Assembly: GCA_036172665.1 (NCBI GenBank)
Contig: CM069872.1
Span: forward strand, 22,547,001-22,611,000
Reading direction: 5' to 3'
Length of the DNA stretch: 64,000 bases
Source of the DNA: Prosopocoilus inquinatus
Lineage: Eukaryota > Arthropoda > Insecta > Coleoptera > Lucanidae
In this document: positions 33,673 through 43,992 of the stretch, one piece after another
Position numbering within the stretch: the stretch's first letter is position 1
Layout of the letters: each line of letters begins with the position of its first letter
Notes under the pieces: generated by a model
Databases searched by the model: none
What the model saw: only the letters and a program-made list of their open reading frames with translations
Told to the model about the DNA's origin: nothing
Made by a program: the position numbers and the translations under genes

Positions 33673-35404
33673 CACCTTGAAGTTTACTACCACCAATGTT
33701 CACTTGATAAGTGTGGTTTGTTTTTCTAATCAAAATGATCAAGTGTTTCATTCAGTGTTAAAAAAATGCCATCCAAACTGCACAACATTTTAACTGATAT
33801 TTTGGTAATCGCCAGCCTTTACTGCCTACATTTAAAAGATTGTATAACAATTTGGGAGAACATGATTCCTTCTGTAAACCAATCAGGATCAGAATCAACT
33901 CCAGTGGGGGCTCGTCGAGGTGGGCAAGGTGGGCAGTGCCCATCCTGTCCTATTGAAGCTGCATATGTCGACTCCATGTCATGACAGTCCTGAAAAACAG
34001 ATTTATTTCTAAAATGCACCCACCTTTCCCTTTTGCAGTTGTTGCCCAACCGTAGTAAATCATTACGAGCTGCCACTGACCAACTCAAGCAGCTTCGTTA
34101 CTGCTTGAGATAAATGTACTAGCGTATGTATTGAAAAATAAATCAACTTCGACCTGACTCTGGTACTCATACTTGCAGTTCTGTGGTTTCAAAAGCTGAT
34201 ATGTCAATTTTTTTAGATTTCGAGGCTTCAATGAGCTTGGATATGTTGTGATTATGAGTTTGAGGTATATTGTTGGGAGCTTCCTGGTTTGAAAGCCCTT
34301 CTCAGACGAAACTGAGGCCTAAGACAAATTATGCACCTCGGAGGTTGTAAAGCTCGTCGACAGCACTCTAACTTGCCTTCACTCACTGATTTTTTATTAC
34401 GGAATCGAGAAATTGAAAGTTCGAACAACCGAAGATTTGTTTATTTACAACTTAATATTTACAAAACAACAACATAAAAATAACACGTAAATTGCAAAGT
34501 TGTCTTCCGGTAAAGCTACGCAAGAAGCACAACTGAGTTCTCGGCCACTTATATTTTGCAGCTGACGAGTTAGCAGAACTTTACAATTAACACGGATTTA
34601 ACTAGATCGAATTAAGTTACGTCCCGGTAAAAGCTACACAAGAATCATAACTGAGTTCTTGGGCACTTGTGTGTGCCGCTATTGAAACGAAAGAACTGAA
34701 GTTTTTAATTTACAAGATGTTTAACGAAACCTCTGGAAAATCTGTTATCCAATAATAAGAGAAGAAATAAAAGAAAGCAGTTTCACACTGAACTGAAAAA
34801 AGTCACTAATGTTTACCATAGGTAACGTTGCAATTTAAATTAATTTCGGTCGGTTTAAAACGGGCCTGGAATAATCTAGAACCAAAATAGCATTTCTATG
34901 AAATTTGATGCAAGCATATCGTCCGGAGAAAAGACATTTTAATTTAGAAACATGCTAGTGACACAATTTCATAGAAAATGCTTTTAGTGGCCGGCAGTGT
35001 GGTGCCTTTGCGTCGAGAAATTTCGGAAGTTCTTAGAATTGTAAACTAAAATTAATATATCAAAAAATATTTATAATTAAAGTTACGCTTAAATTAAATT
35101 ACACTTAGGGCGAACACACAAGCCATAACATATATTGTTATAAAAGCAGATATGCTTCAGTTTTATTTCCGTCCCCAAACATTAGTTTAACAAGTATTGA
35201 TATGTCTTTACGGCCTGAAAGAATTGTCTTGTAAAATATGCCTCAAGTCACATAATCATCTTTTGCCACGGAGCCACAGAGTTGTTGATCCGGTGAATTT
35301 TGAAAGGTTCTTCTCAGAATCACAAGAATGTGAATCTAAGGTTTGGGTACTTCGTATTTTTCTCACAAAATAATTTATACATATAAATAAACTTTTGTGA
35401 AGAA
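33673..35404. other. Unassigned DNA between inverted family A copies
   Basis: No recognisable protein. A 72-codon frame at 33766 has no motif. 34497-34680 holds two related blocks about 135 bp apart (CCGGTAAAGCTACGCAAGAA / CCGGTAAAAGCTACACAAGA, each followed by a CTGAGTTCT block). 34888-34985 is a small inverted repeat around GCATTTCTATGAAATTT and its complement. It may be the interior of a composite or foldback element whose ends are the family A copies. Confidence 0.4.
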
Positions 35405-35877
35405 GCCAAATAGGGCTGAAACAGCTGTACAGAGGCTGCTCGAGGTTTTCATTGCAATCAAAAACGATTTGCAACAATTTTTTTTTAAACTCATTTTGCT
35501 TTGATAGCAAGCATGGCCGCCTTGCATAGGGTGACTTATTATGTAGCAAACCCGCTTTAATTTGTCTATCCTACTGCAATGTCAGGTCAAAAAGCGATGG
35601 TAGGATGTCGCTGTTTAAACTATTTAACATTTGTTTCCATGGCCAACCATATTAACAACTTCGAAAGTGAAAAACTGCCGAATCTCCGTTATATTTTTAA
35701 ATAAACTTATCGAGTAAATAAACTTACCTAGGCAGCCAGAAACTTTAAGTAAGAAACAAAATCTGCATTAAACTGGCACCTAAAACTACAAATCTTTCCC
35801 CATTTAACCGTCTCTGGCTATGCTACTTTCCAAGATACCCGTGCTAAACATCGAAAAAAACTCACCCTGTATACAGT
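35405..35877 (+). repeat. Family A repeat copy, starting inside its hammerhead
   Basis: Begins GGGCTGAAACAGCTGTACAG, the 3' half of the hammerhead (stem II 3' strand, GAAA box, palindromic stem III, GTA triplet), runs through the GGCCGCCTTGCA, CTGCAATGTCA and CATGGCCAACCATATTAACA blocks, and ends CACCCTGTAT at the BEL leader. Lacks the 5' half of the ribozyme and the palindrome partner arm. Confidence 0.75.
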
Positions 35878-36193
35878 CCAATAGAGCAGAAACGTCGTAA
35901 AGGTACTGAACAATCAGATAACAGCCCGAGACGTCACCATAACTTGGTCCTTCAAACCGGATATCAGTGATACCAGTGATAAGTGCATACAGAAGAAGCT
36001 GATGCGGCCGGAAGTGCATCCCGGAACAATCCTATCCAGCATCGTTCAGAAGGAGCTGAAGCAGTCGGAGTAACCGGAACAAGCTTATCCAACAACATTT
36101 GAACATATAAATAAATTCAAGCAATCAATTGATCAAGCGAATAAGTCCTTTCTTGTATTTCCCTCTGATTTGAAATGGTTTCTCTTAAGCAAC
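35878..36193 (+). other. BEL/Pao 5' leader
   Basis: ACAGTCC...AGAGCAGAAACGTCGTAAAG is repeated after the second LTR (41412-41481), placing it as the untranslated leader that follows the LTR. It precedes the gag Met at 36194. The primer-binding site was not identified. Confidence 0.55.
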
Positions 36194-37254
36194 ATGGATC
36201 AATTAACTTTACCTCAATTAAATTGTAAGCGAGGTGTTTTCAAAAGACAAAATATATATGAATTTTTAAAGTCAGATACAGAAAATACGATATTTCTTCT
36301 AGATTTTAAAGATTAGTAGCTCATTTTTCAGTTTATGAGCAAATTAAATTAAACGAGGAATGTGACATGAGGTTTGAACTTGAATCGCGATATTGTAACA
36401 TTCGAAAAATCGTACAACGATTAATCAGTAATGATCAAAATTCAACCACCGAACCTAAAACTTAAAATCATCAAACGGTTAAACTACCAACGATTGAATT
36501 GCCTTCGTTTGACGGCGATATTACGAAATGGCATGCATTTGAAGACGCATTTACAGCGCTCATACATCAGAGTATTACATTAACCGACGTAGAAAAACTA
36601 TTTTATCTTAGGTCAGCTGTAAAAGGCGACGCGCTTAACGGTATTCAAGCCTTAGAAACCACTTCCGCTAATTATCAGGAGGCTCTTCAAATTCTTAAGG
36701 ATAGATTTGGCAGTACGCGAAAAGTTATTTATCATGTTAAACTATTAACTTGCAATTACAATAATTTAAAATCCCTTATAAATTGCTTCGAACAACATAT
36801 TCGCAGTTTAAAAACTTTAAATGTAGAAACAGAAAAATGGGATCCCCTTCTAGTTCCACTAATACTTATAAACTTAGATCAGCGAGTTCACAGAGATTTT
36901 GAAAATCATCTAAATTCAAAATATTCAAAACATTTCATTCCTTCTCTTTAAGAATTAATTACCTTTTTCAATTCACTATCATAATCACTTAACAAAATTA
37001 CCATGTGTATCGTTGTTATATGTAAGCTTAGAATCAGAAATCGAACGATTTAGGAAGATTGATGATTTCAAAAACGATCTATCCGTAATTTCAGAAGAAT
37101 TAACATGTGAACAGATTTTTAAGGACACTGTTATACGTGATGCATCTGGTAGGTTTGTAGTTCATATTCCATTCAAAGAAAATTCCGAAACTATCGGTGA
37201 TTCCAAGCAAGGTGCCACTAGAAGGTTCTTTGCATCAACAGTCGAAAATGAGTA
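36194..37254 (+). pseudogene. BEL/Pao gag-pol N-terminal remnants
   Basis: 36194 opens MDQLTLPQLNCKRGVFKRQN, a typical BEL gag start, soon ended by double stops near 36313. The frame 36499-36951 carries PSFDGDITKWHAFEDAF and LKDRFG, the DUF1759 capsid signature of BEL elements. At 37013-37252, ERFRKIDDF, TVIRDASGRFVVHIPFKEN and LGDSKQGATRRF-like text (GDSKQGATRRF) mark the start of the reverse transcriptase region. Zinc knuckles and protease that should lie between are deleted, and pol is cut at 37254. Confidence 0.85.
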
Positions 37255-37665
37255 GTTTTCAGATATCGTTCTCAGTATTCAAATGTATTGGAGGTGTACA
37301 ATAAAATTTATGTATTCTCGGTATTAATGTTCAGTCATCAATCTGTTTGTTTTTAATAGAATAATTATCACCCAACAGTCTTTGACAACTAAACAAAATT
37401 GTAAACAAGATTGTTTAAATTACACAAAATATGTTCAATTAAGAAATACCCAAATTCATTAAAAAAAAGGTTTTATTATACTAAAAACATAAACGTTCAT
37501 TTCTAACGTCAAGGTGCAGAACAATTCCGTAAAATAAATATAAATAGTGACTAAAGAACTTAAACAAGTAAATTCTGACTAAAGAACTTAAAAAAATTAA
37601 TACTGGCTACAGAATCTAAAAACAAAATAAAAATACAAAATATATCTAAGTACACAAAATATGAA
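37255..37665. other. AT-rich spacer, no gene
   Basis: No frame of note. It probably includes the 3' UTR of the minus-strand Myb/SANT-like gene; ACTAAAGAACTTAAA-type words recur near 37550-37590. Confidence 0.4.
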
Positions 37666-37673
37666 TAATTTCA

Positions 37674-38806
37674 AAAGCACTGATCAATAAACAGATCCAA
37701 TGATTTAGAAATATTATTTAACACTTCCACAACATTTTCTTGGGCTGAGGCAATTCGTTCTTGCGTAGCAGCATTTCTCTCTGCAACCTGAATTTTTCGT
37801 TCTTGTAATTCCAAGCGTCTTTGTAAAAGTAATAATTTCTGCTTTCCGTAAGTATCCTCAATTATTGCCCTTTCCTTCCACTGTTCAGACATTTGCGAAG
37901 CCACAGATAAAGTTTTCTCCAATCTACCCTTTTTTGATTTTCTTTTACCAGCAACATGTACAGAATTTGTTATAGGGCCTTCCTCTTGCTTGTTGCTTTC
38001 ATTTAAGTTTTCGCTTTGCAGTGAGGAAGTGTTAGTTTGTACTAAACTTCTGTCTTTTGAGTTTTCATTATTAGTTAAAGTGGTCCTGTAATCTTCGCTA
38101 CCTTCACCAGTAAAATCTATGTTATTAACAGGAAAATTTCCTTCGTTATTGATTCTCGTGTGCCTATTCCTTCAAGAACTACAGGACTTAAAATATTAAC
38201 AACATCTTCTTCTAAGATAGATAAATTTTTGGATGGAGCACCTCCACCAGTGCCCAACATATTTTTATTAATTTTGCTTACTTTACTTTTTACACGGGCC
38301 CGCAAATCATGCCACGTCTGCAAAGGAAATAAAATCAAATCACTAAACTGTACATAAAAATAATTTTAATATTATTACATAAACTTGCTGATGTAATAAA
38401 TAGTACACAGCAACAAAAAAAGTTGAGGGCCATTTATAGAAATTTTAAGACCTCATTGGAACTTTCTTGTATGTCTTCAGCCAAGCTGTTACATGCAAAA
38501 GTCATTGTACATACAAATATAAGGAACTCAGTATTTTTATAAATTTTGAAAATTATTTAAAAAATAAACTATCTGGACAATAAATAAGGAACATACCCTT
38601 CGCCAGTCTTTCCAATTTCTTTGGGATCCTGGTATGGAATTTAATATTTCTGTTATTTCAGCCCATATGTTTGCTGCATCCTTGTAAGTAAATGTATTTG
38701 TAAATTTACCTTTTTGTAAATTTTCCCTACTTCTCATGTATTCCACCAGCACTTTTTTTTGTTCCTCACTTAGAGGAGTAGATTTTTTCATTGTTTTAGA
38801 ATCCAT
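37674..38806 (-). pseudogene. Myb/SANT-like (zeste-type) DNA-binding protein, two exons
   Basis: Exon 1 (38806-38597) encodes LSEEQKKVLVEYMRSRENL and YKDAANIWAEITEILNSI then GSQRNWKDWRR, the trihelix Myb/SANT fold of zeste-like proteins, ending in donor GTATGT. Exon 2 starts at 38317 after TTTCCTTTGCAG and joins in phase as TWHDLRARVKSKVSK, completing the domain. A frame break near 38160 separates it from an acidic linker, a KRKSKKGR patch and a coiled coil (LLLQRRLELQERKIQVAERN) ending at 37674. Such proteins occur as host regulators and as accessory genes of Harbinger-like transposons; no transposase is adjacent. It interrupts BEL pol sequence. Confidence 0.6.
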
Positions 38807-38989
38807 AACTGGTCCTGTAACTTATTTTTAAAGCTTTTTTTAAAAATAAAATACAATGTATTTATTCATAGTTTTACACTTTTAAGGTTTATCATTTAGT
38901 AAAAAAAAATGTTTTTGATAGTTGTTACCTCTGTATATTAAAATAAAATTCACTGATTATTAAAATAAATAAATAAACTTACTATTCGT

Positions 38990-40545
38990 AATTCCTAACA
39001 CTGTCGTGACAAAGAATCATAAAACGTAATAAAACTTTATTTTCATATGGTGCGGTCGCCCAAATGCAAAGCGCATGTGCAACTGCGAGCGCATCCCGAT
39101 GGCTGTGTTCTAAACGCGAAATTATTTGGTCCGTACGAATGTAGAACAAATGCTTGTTTCCACAGTTCAAGAATACGCTTAACGCGTACCGTTTGTTTGC
39201 GAACCGTTTGTTTTCAAACATATTTGTTTGGAAACGTATAGTTTCAAGAATCGCCCTCACGGTCGGCGTTGGTTGTATTAACCCTTTGGGGATTATTGTG
39301 TTGTAAGTTTTATGGCTTAAATTTTTGTGCCGCCGTGCGACGACAGTTCCGTCTTTCCGAGTTGAAGATTTTTATCCTGCGAGTCCTTGTGTAAGCCGTT
39401 TATTCCCTGTTGCGTAGGTGTGTCATTTCTTTTTTTTTAGACTTTTATTATTGGGGTTTTCGTAGAATACGTATCGTTTACGTAAATGAGCCAGTGTGGT
39501 TGCAAGTCGCCTTCGACGTATTGTCGATATTGTTTGTGGGCTTCCTCGGGACCAGCGGAGCTCGGCGTGGTATCTCTTCCCCCCATACAGCGCCAAGTGG
39601 CAACGTCCCGGTTGGTAACTGGTATTCATGCCTTAGACGACCGACTTTATCGATATCCCAGCTGTCACCTGCAAGTACCGTCTGATTGCTTAATTTTGCA
39701 CTTTGCGACTACAGTGTAACCTCACTGGACTCATACCATTTCTACAATATTTTTTACCCTTATACTCTTTTTTTAAGTTTAATTTACCCTTTAGGTTAAT
39801 GTTCAGTTATTTTAATTGTGTCGATCTTTTGTGTCCATGTCCGTCAGACACGCGACGTTTTGTTGACTTTTATTTCAAGTAAAGTAGAGTGATTTAGGTC
39901 CTTGTTTTGGTTGGTGCATTCATGCACAATTAATTGTTTTGTATACAATTTTGTGAGGTGTTTGGAATTCCAATAACTGACTTTTGATTGCTGTCTTTAA
40001 TTTTTTGGCGAGTGTAGTTTATTTCTCATAGTACTGAGGTACTCCCTTCGGGAGTCGCCGTCCTAAAGTTGTTGTTGTTGCATGGGATTACACTTTACGA
40101 TCCTATCGTCACCTGTTATGCTTAAGGTTTTGCTGATCTCGTACGCATTTAATGCTTCATGTGTGATAACAAAATACACGAATACACTCGCATGGTTGAA
40201 TTTATTTTGGGGTGTGTTTTGTTGGACCTCCTACTATCTGAGTCAAGGGATTCAGTGAATTTATAATTATCCTGTTGGGTTTGTGACACCTTGGCTGGCG
40301 CCTCCCGGAATTATTTGGTGTTCGAAGTTCGATCATAACCCACCCACGCTCTCTGATCATCTGAAGCTTGAGCTAGCGGACCTAGAGGTTTATGTTGTCC
40401 AATTTAGAGGCCATACCGTCCTGTTGACGTGGACGCACACTGCGGACCGCCGTAAAGTAATTGTAGCTAGCTGTGTGTTTACGTAGTGTGATCCTTCGTG
40501 GCTTAAGTTACCGACGTATTAACTAACAACCCAGTGCTATCTTCA
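38990..40545. other. Unassigned, less AT-rich insertion within the BEL locus
   Basis: No protein recognised. 39040-39258 is richer in GC and ends GTTTCAAGAATCGCCC, whose complement GGGCGATTCTTGAAAC resembles a Harbinger-type terminus, with no partner seen. 39290-40545 has a base composition distinct from its neighbours and contains the perfect hairpin ACTCCCTTCGGGAGT (40043-40057). Its reading frames (68-91 codons) show no motif. It may be a UTR-like part of an unknown retroelement. Confidence 0.35.
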
Positions 40546-40554
40546 CGTGAGGTA

Positions 40555-40985
40555 GCACCTCATACATTTGTTCGGATAATGGTACCAATTTTGTCAGCGC
40601 AAATACCGAATTCAATCAATTATACAAATTTGAGCACTGATCCAAATGACCTTTCTCCTTTAACTCCTGCTCATTTCTTGATCGGTCGTCCGCTGACGTC
40701 AGCTCCTGATGAGGATTATGTAACAACACCGGACAACAGACTGTCAGCCTTTCAACGAATGCATTAAATCGTCCAGCAGTTTTGGAATTATTGGCAAATA
40801 GAATAGATTCACACCTTACAACCTAGGAGCAAATGGAAGAAGCAGAATTCAAGGCCTCTCAAGGAAGGTGACCTGGTGGTATTAATTGAAGACAACAGTT
40901 CTCCAGCAACCTGGAAAATGGGTCGAATAACGAAGTTGTGGCCAGGAAAGGATGGTTTAGTGCGTGTAATGTCCGTGTTGTAGCT
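40555..40985 (+). pseudogene. BEL/Pao pol C-terminus: integrase end
   Basis: SDNGTNFVSANTEF (second catalytic Asp region) near 40570, then after a deletion and frameshift DPNDLSPLTPAHFLIGRPL near 40638, LSAFQRMH, a stop, FWNYWQIE, and GDLVVLIEDNSSPATWKMGR then KLWPGKDGLVRV. These are the conserved C-terminal blocks of BEL integrases, in order. It is followed after a polypurine-like GCGGGCGGCA by the second LTR. Broken by at least three lesions. Confidence 0.88.
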
Positions 40986-41073
40986 CAAATTCAATTATTG
41001 TTTATACCTATCCATTTATTTATTAATCTTAATTTGTTTCATTTCTCATTTAAGGACTTTTAAGCGGGCGGCA

Positions 41074-41408
41074 TGTTTAGTGTTCAACAAATATTCCGAA
41101 AACAGCGAGTCATTATTTCTTTCTTGGTTCTTTAGTAATACTAATAACGACTATCTGTGTAATTTTAATGCGAAGGGACAGTAGATTTCATAGTATTCCG
41201 AACACCACGCAAGCTGCTGTTCTTCAGACAAGTGTGATCATTCCGGCGCACCCCAATTACATTTAACTCATCTTATCACCTTTAGTTTTTAAGAATGTAG
41301 TTTGTAAATTTAGTTGTAGACTAGACTTTCAATAAACAAGTTCACATGACATTGTGGGTATTTTACTCGTTGTACTTACTCAACTCAATGCATACACAAT
41401 TTCAGACA
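41074..41408 (+). repeat. BEL/Pao LTR, copy 2
   Basis: Starts TGTTTAGTGTTCAACAAATA after GCGGGCGGCA and ends near CAATTTCAGACA. Aligns with 32923-33293 but lacks two short segments present there. What follows is leader sequence, not flanking DNA. Confidence 0.8.
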
Positions 41409-41481
41409 TACACAGTCCACTACAGCAGAAAGGTCGTAAAGGTGCTGAACAATCAGATAACAGCATGAGACGTCACCATGA
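41409..41481 (+). other. Second copy of the BEL leader after the downstream LTR
   Basis: ACAGTCC...ACAGCAGAAAGGTCGTAAAG and GAACAATCAGATAACAG match 35878-35945 with few changes, up to CGTCACCAT. Leader sequence after an LTR means that LTR also served as a 5' LTR. Confidence 0.75.
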
Positions 41482-41990
41482 TTATTATTATTATTATTGT
41501 TAGCATTAGTTATAGGGGTAGACGTAGTAGACAACTGTGACAGTTGAGATACCCTTATCAACGAATCGGATATCGCAATTATTTCGAAATTTAATGATGA
41601 ATTTTGTGGAATATTATCTGTAAGAATTCGAGGTCTCGGCTGATTTGGCAACCTCGAAATCAGGTATAAAGATTGTTGCTTAGTGAACAGTATTTGATTG
41701 TTGGGCGAACCCACATATGACGAGACAGTTCGTCGATTAACTTTCTCTTCATTTGTGCGTTGACGCTTCAGCTTCAGACTCTTCCCTAGGAAAATATGAT
41801 CTTTTGCGGGAACAACCCGCTTTGACTTGAGTGACAGTAGAACGATTAATTTCTACTTGGGGGTAAAGAGTTTCAACCACTTGGTCCATGGCAGATGGCA
41901 AAATACGGTTCACCTTCTCAAAAAGTAAAAGTTAAAACACATCACACACTGTATGCGAAATTCCACATTTTCAACTGGGCTATCTAGGTG
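41415..41990 (-). pseudogene. Unknown minus-strand protein fragments with Asn run
   Basis: A 109-codon minus frame (41714-41385) starts MGSPNNQILFTKQQSLYLIS and contains a run of Asn encoded by an (ATT)n microsatellite at 41480-41500. Farther upstream on the same strand (about 41960-41720), in other frames, NRILPSAMDQVVETLYPQVE is readable. The two could be pieces of one decayed protein. Not recognised; possibly not coding at all, as the end of the frame runs into BEL leader. Confidence 0.25.
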
Positions 41991-41994
41991 TTCC

Positions 41995-42700
41995 TCTCTA
42001 CTCCGCATGTTCATTTAGCCCTCGCTTTAGTGTAAAAATTTCTCTGGTATGGGGCACGCGTCTATTCGAGTTTGCTCGTGCAGAAGCTAACAGGTATTAA
42101 CCTATTTTGATTTTCCCCAAGGGCGAATTGTTTTCTTCACTTGAGAAACACTTTTTTGGTGTTAAGGCCAGTCCTTTATTACTGGCTGACTTGGTGAGTT
42201 CATTCTCTTTTTTTTGAAATTTTTGATATCTTTGTAGACAAGTCGTATCCCGTTTCCGATTACGACAGTACTATTAGACTTCCTGATCTGATAAATCACT
42301 GGGTGATCTTTAATTCATAAGTTTCTGTTTATTTACATGGTGTTCCACCTAAGGCAGCTTCTTGCATATCTCTCCAATTTTTCATTTTACAAAAAAAAAC
42401 TGTGAGAGTAGAAAGATAGCCAGACAGTTTTGTATTAAGGGAGAAGTTCCTCGTGAGAGAAGAGGCGGAAATAGAATATAAAGAGGATGTGAATTCACAC
42501 TGATATTCACGTCAACATCTGGACTCCAGATATGCCAACCTTAAATTCAACTAATTAAATGGCTCGTTCGCGTCGGCAAATATTTAAGCTTGATTTAGGT
42601 AAATCTTGAATTAGATTTTTTTTTGTGTAAACGGATACTAATTTAAACTAGATTTAAATTTAAACCCAGCTTAAGGAAGTCCAGATATAAACCCGCTTCA
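41995..42700. other. No gene recognised
   Basis: AT-rich with no frame of note. Near 42600-42690 there is a short self-complementary stretch built on AATTTAAAC and TAGATTTAAATTTAAAC. Confidence 0.4.
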
Positions 42701-42719
42701 TGTTCAAATCTTTAATAAT

Positions 42720-43030
42720 TAATTATTTAACTTCACATTCGCCAAATGCCAATTGTGATGATCAGACCGAAGGGATTTCAAGCGTGTTAAAACATTTTTT
42801 AGAAGCTGATGTGAGCTAATTTTCAGTAGATCAAGGTTTTATTCCTTTAAATTACGTTGAGAATAATATAATAAATTTAAAACCTGTCAAAGGAGACATT
42901 ATTTTAAAAAAATATATGGCTATGTAGCAGGTGCAATGGCAAAAACACTTCTGAAGTCTATTAACAATTGGAATAATTATAATACTGCAATTCACGAACT
43001 GCGAGAGAACAGCATTTCAGAGGAATGTAT
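42720..43030 (+). pseudogene. Possible P-element/THAP9-like transposase C-terminal scrap
   Basis: Across frame changes the text FIPLNYVENNIINLKPVKG and YGYVAGAMAKTLLKSI is readable, similar in layout to the EIPLVKINYSES-SLYYISGYI end of the P/THAP9-like relic at 55310-55420. Frames are broken and the match is short; treat as tentative. Confidence 0.3.
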
Positions 43031-43684
43031 TTATTTCATAATGCCGTCGACAGTATTTGCGCTAATTCTGACGTGCACACGAACACAAGAAACATTTTTT
43101 CGCCGAGCTCGTTTGTGTGTCGCTAATGATGGACGTTACGTAATAAACATTTCTAAATGTCTAATAGTGAACGTTTGTTTGAATGTGATCCTCCACAAAA
43201 TGATATTCGGTGAGTGTGACTTGCGTATTAGTTATTCCCACGATGTTTACTGGCTACAGTCAGAGAAGCAAGTTCCGTAAGTCTCTTTTTGTTATACGAT
43301 GTTTCTTTGTATTTTTTTCGTGTTGTTTGTGCTGTCGGTGTACTGTGGTTAAAAATTTTGCACCTATTTTGCAAATACCCTGTACAAATGCTGTGCTAGC
43401 TGAACTCTTAACGTAAAATCCGATATTTTTAGGTTTCTGGAAATAAGGTTGATGGACAGTAAGTAAATACTGTAACTTTATTTCTCTATTTGAAGAAGAG
43501 CTCTACACACGTTCACACCGCTTTGTTAACATACAGGTTGTCCCGCGCCGTGTGCTCACCCATCTAGAATCTTTATTTATTAATCGATTAACCTGAATTT
43601 TAGAAATGAAGTTGGTTCTTGTCCGATGAAAATAGTAAGTACAAAGTTTTTTTAATCTTGAACCGGACAGAAATATGATGGGAA

Positions 43685-43728
43685 CACATTCAACGTTTCA
43701 CTATAGATTTACAGCTTCGTCAGGAATG
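43685..43728 (-). ncRNA. Hammerhead ribozyme (Penelope repeat, left half)
   Basis: Minus strand: stem I CATTC/GAATG, core CTGACGA, stem II GCTGTA-AATC-TATAGT with two G-T wobbles, GAA box, palindromic stem III ACGT, triplet GTT. Confidence 0.75.
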
Positions 43729-43950
43729 AAAAAAAAATAAATAAGCAAGTTGACAAGAGAAGCAAGTCAACAAGAGAAACGAAAAGGTAACACGATTTTA
43801 CACTAAAATACGAGTTGTCCGGAATAAAGGGAAAAGTAACTAACTATAATTGATAGATCTATATCCTGTTTAAAGAACCCAGAAAACTACAAAATATGTC
43901 GTTTAAATGGTTGTTTCTCTTGACAACTTATTTACTTATTTTTTTTTTTT

Positions 43951-43992
43951 CACTCCTGACGAAGCTATAAATGTATAGCGAAACGTTGAGTG
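43951..43992 (+). ncRNA. Hammerhead ribozyme (Penelope repeat, right half)
   Basis: Plus strand: stem I CACTC/GAGTG (5 bp), core CTGACGA, perfect 6-bp stem II GCTATA-AATG-TATAGC, GAA box, stem III ACGT, triplet GTT. The best-paired hammerhead in the window. Confidence 0.85.

Noticed and set aside
33758..34088. Overlapping plus and minus frames with Gly/Pro/Cys-rich text (GGQGGQCPSCP)
   Set aside because: Antisense partners over one GC-rich spot; no domain or splice support.
40705..40725. CTGATGAGGATT, resembling a hammerhead core
   Set aside because: No stem II or GAAA box follows, and it is in BEL integrase coding sequence.
41470..41500. Asn-rich stretch as a prion-like domain
   Set aside because: It is a translation of an (ATT)n microsatellite at the edge of BEL leader sequence; coding status is doubtful.
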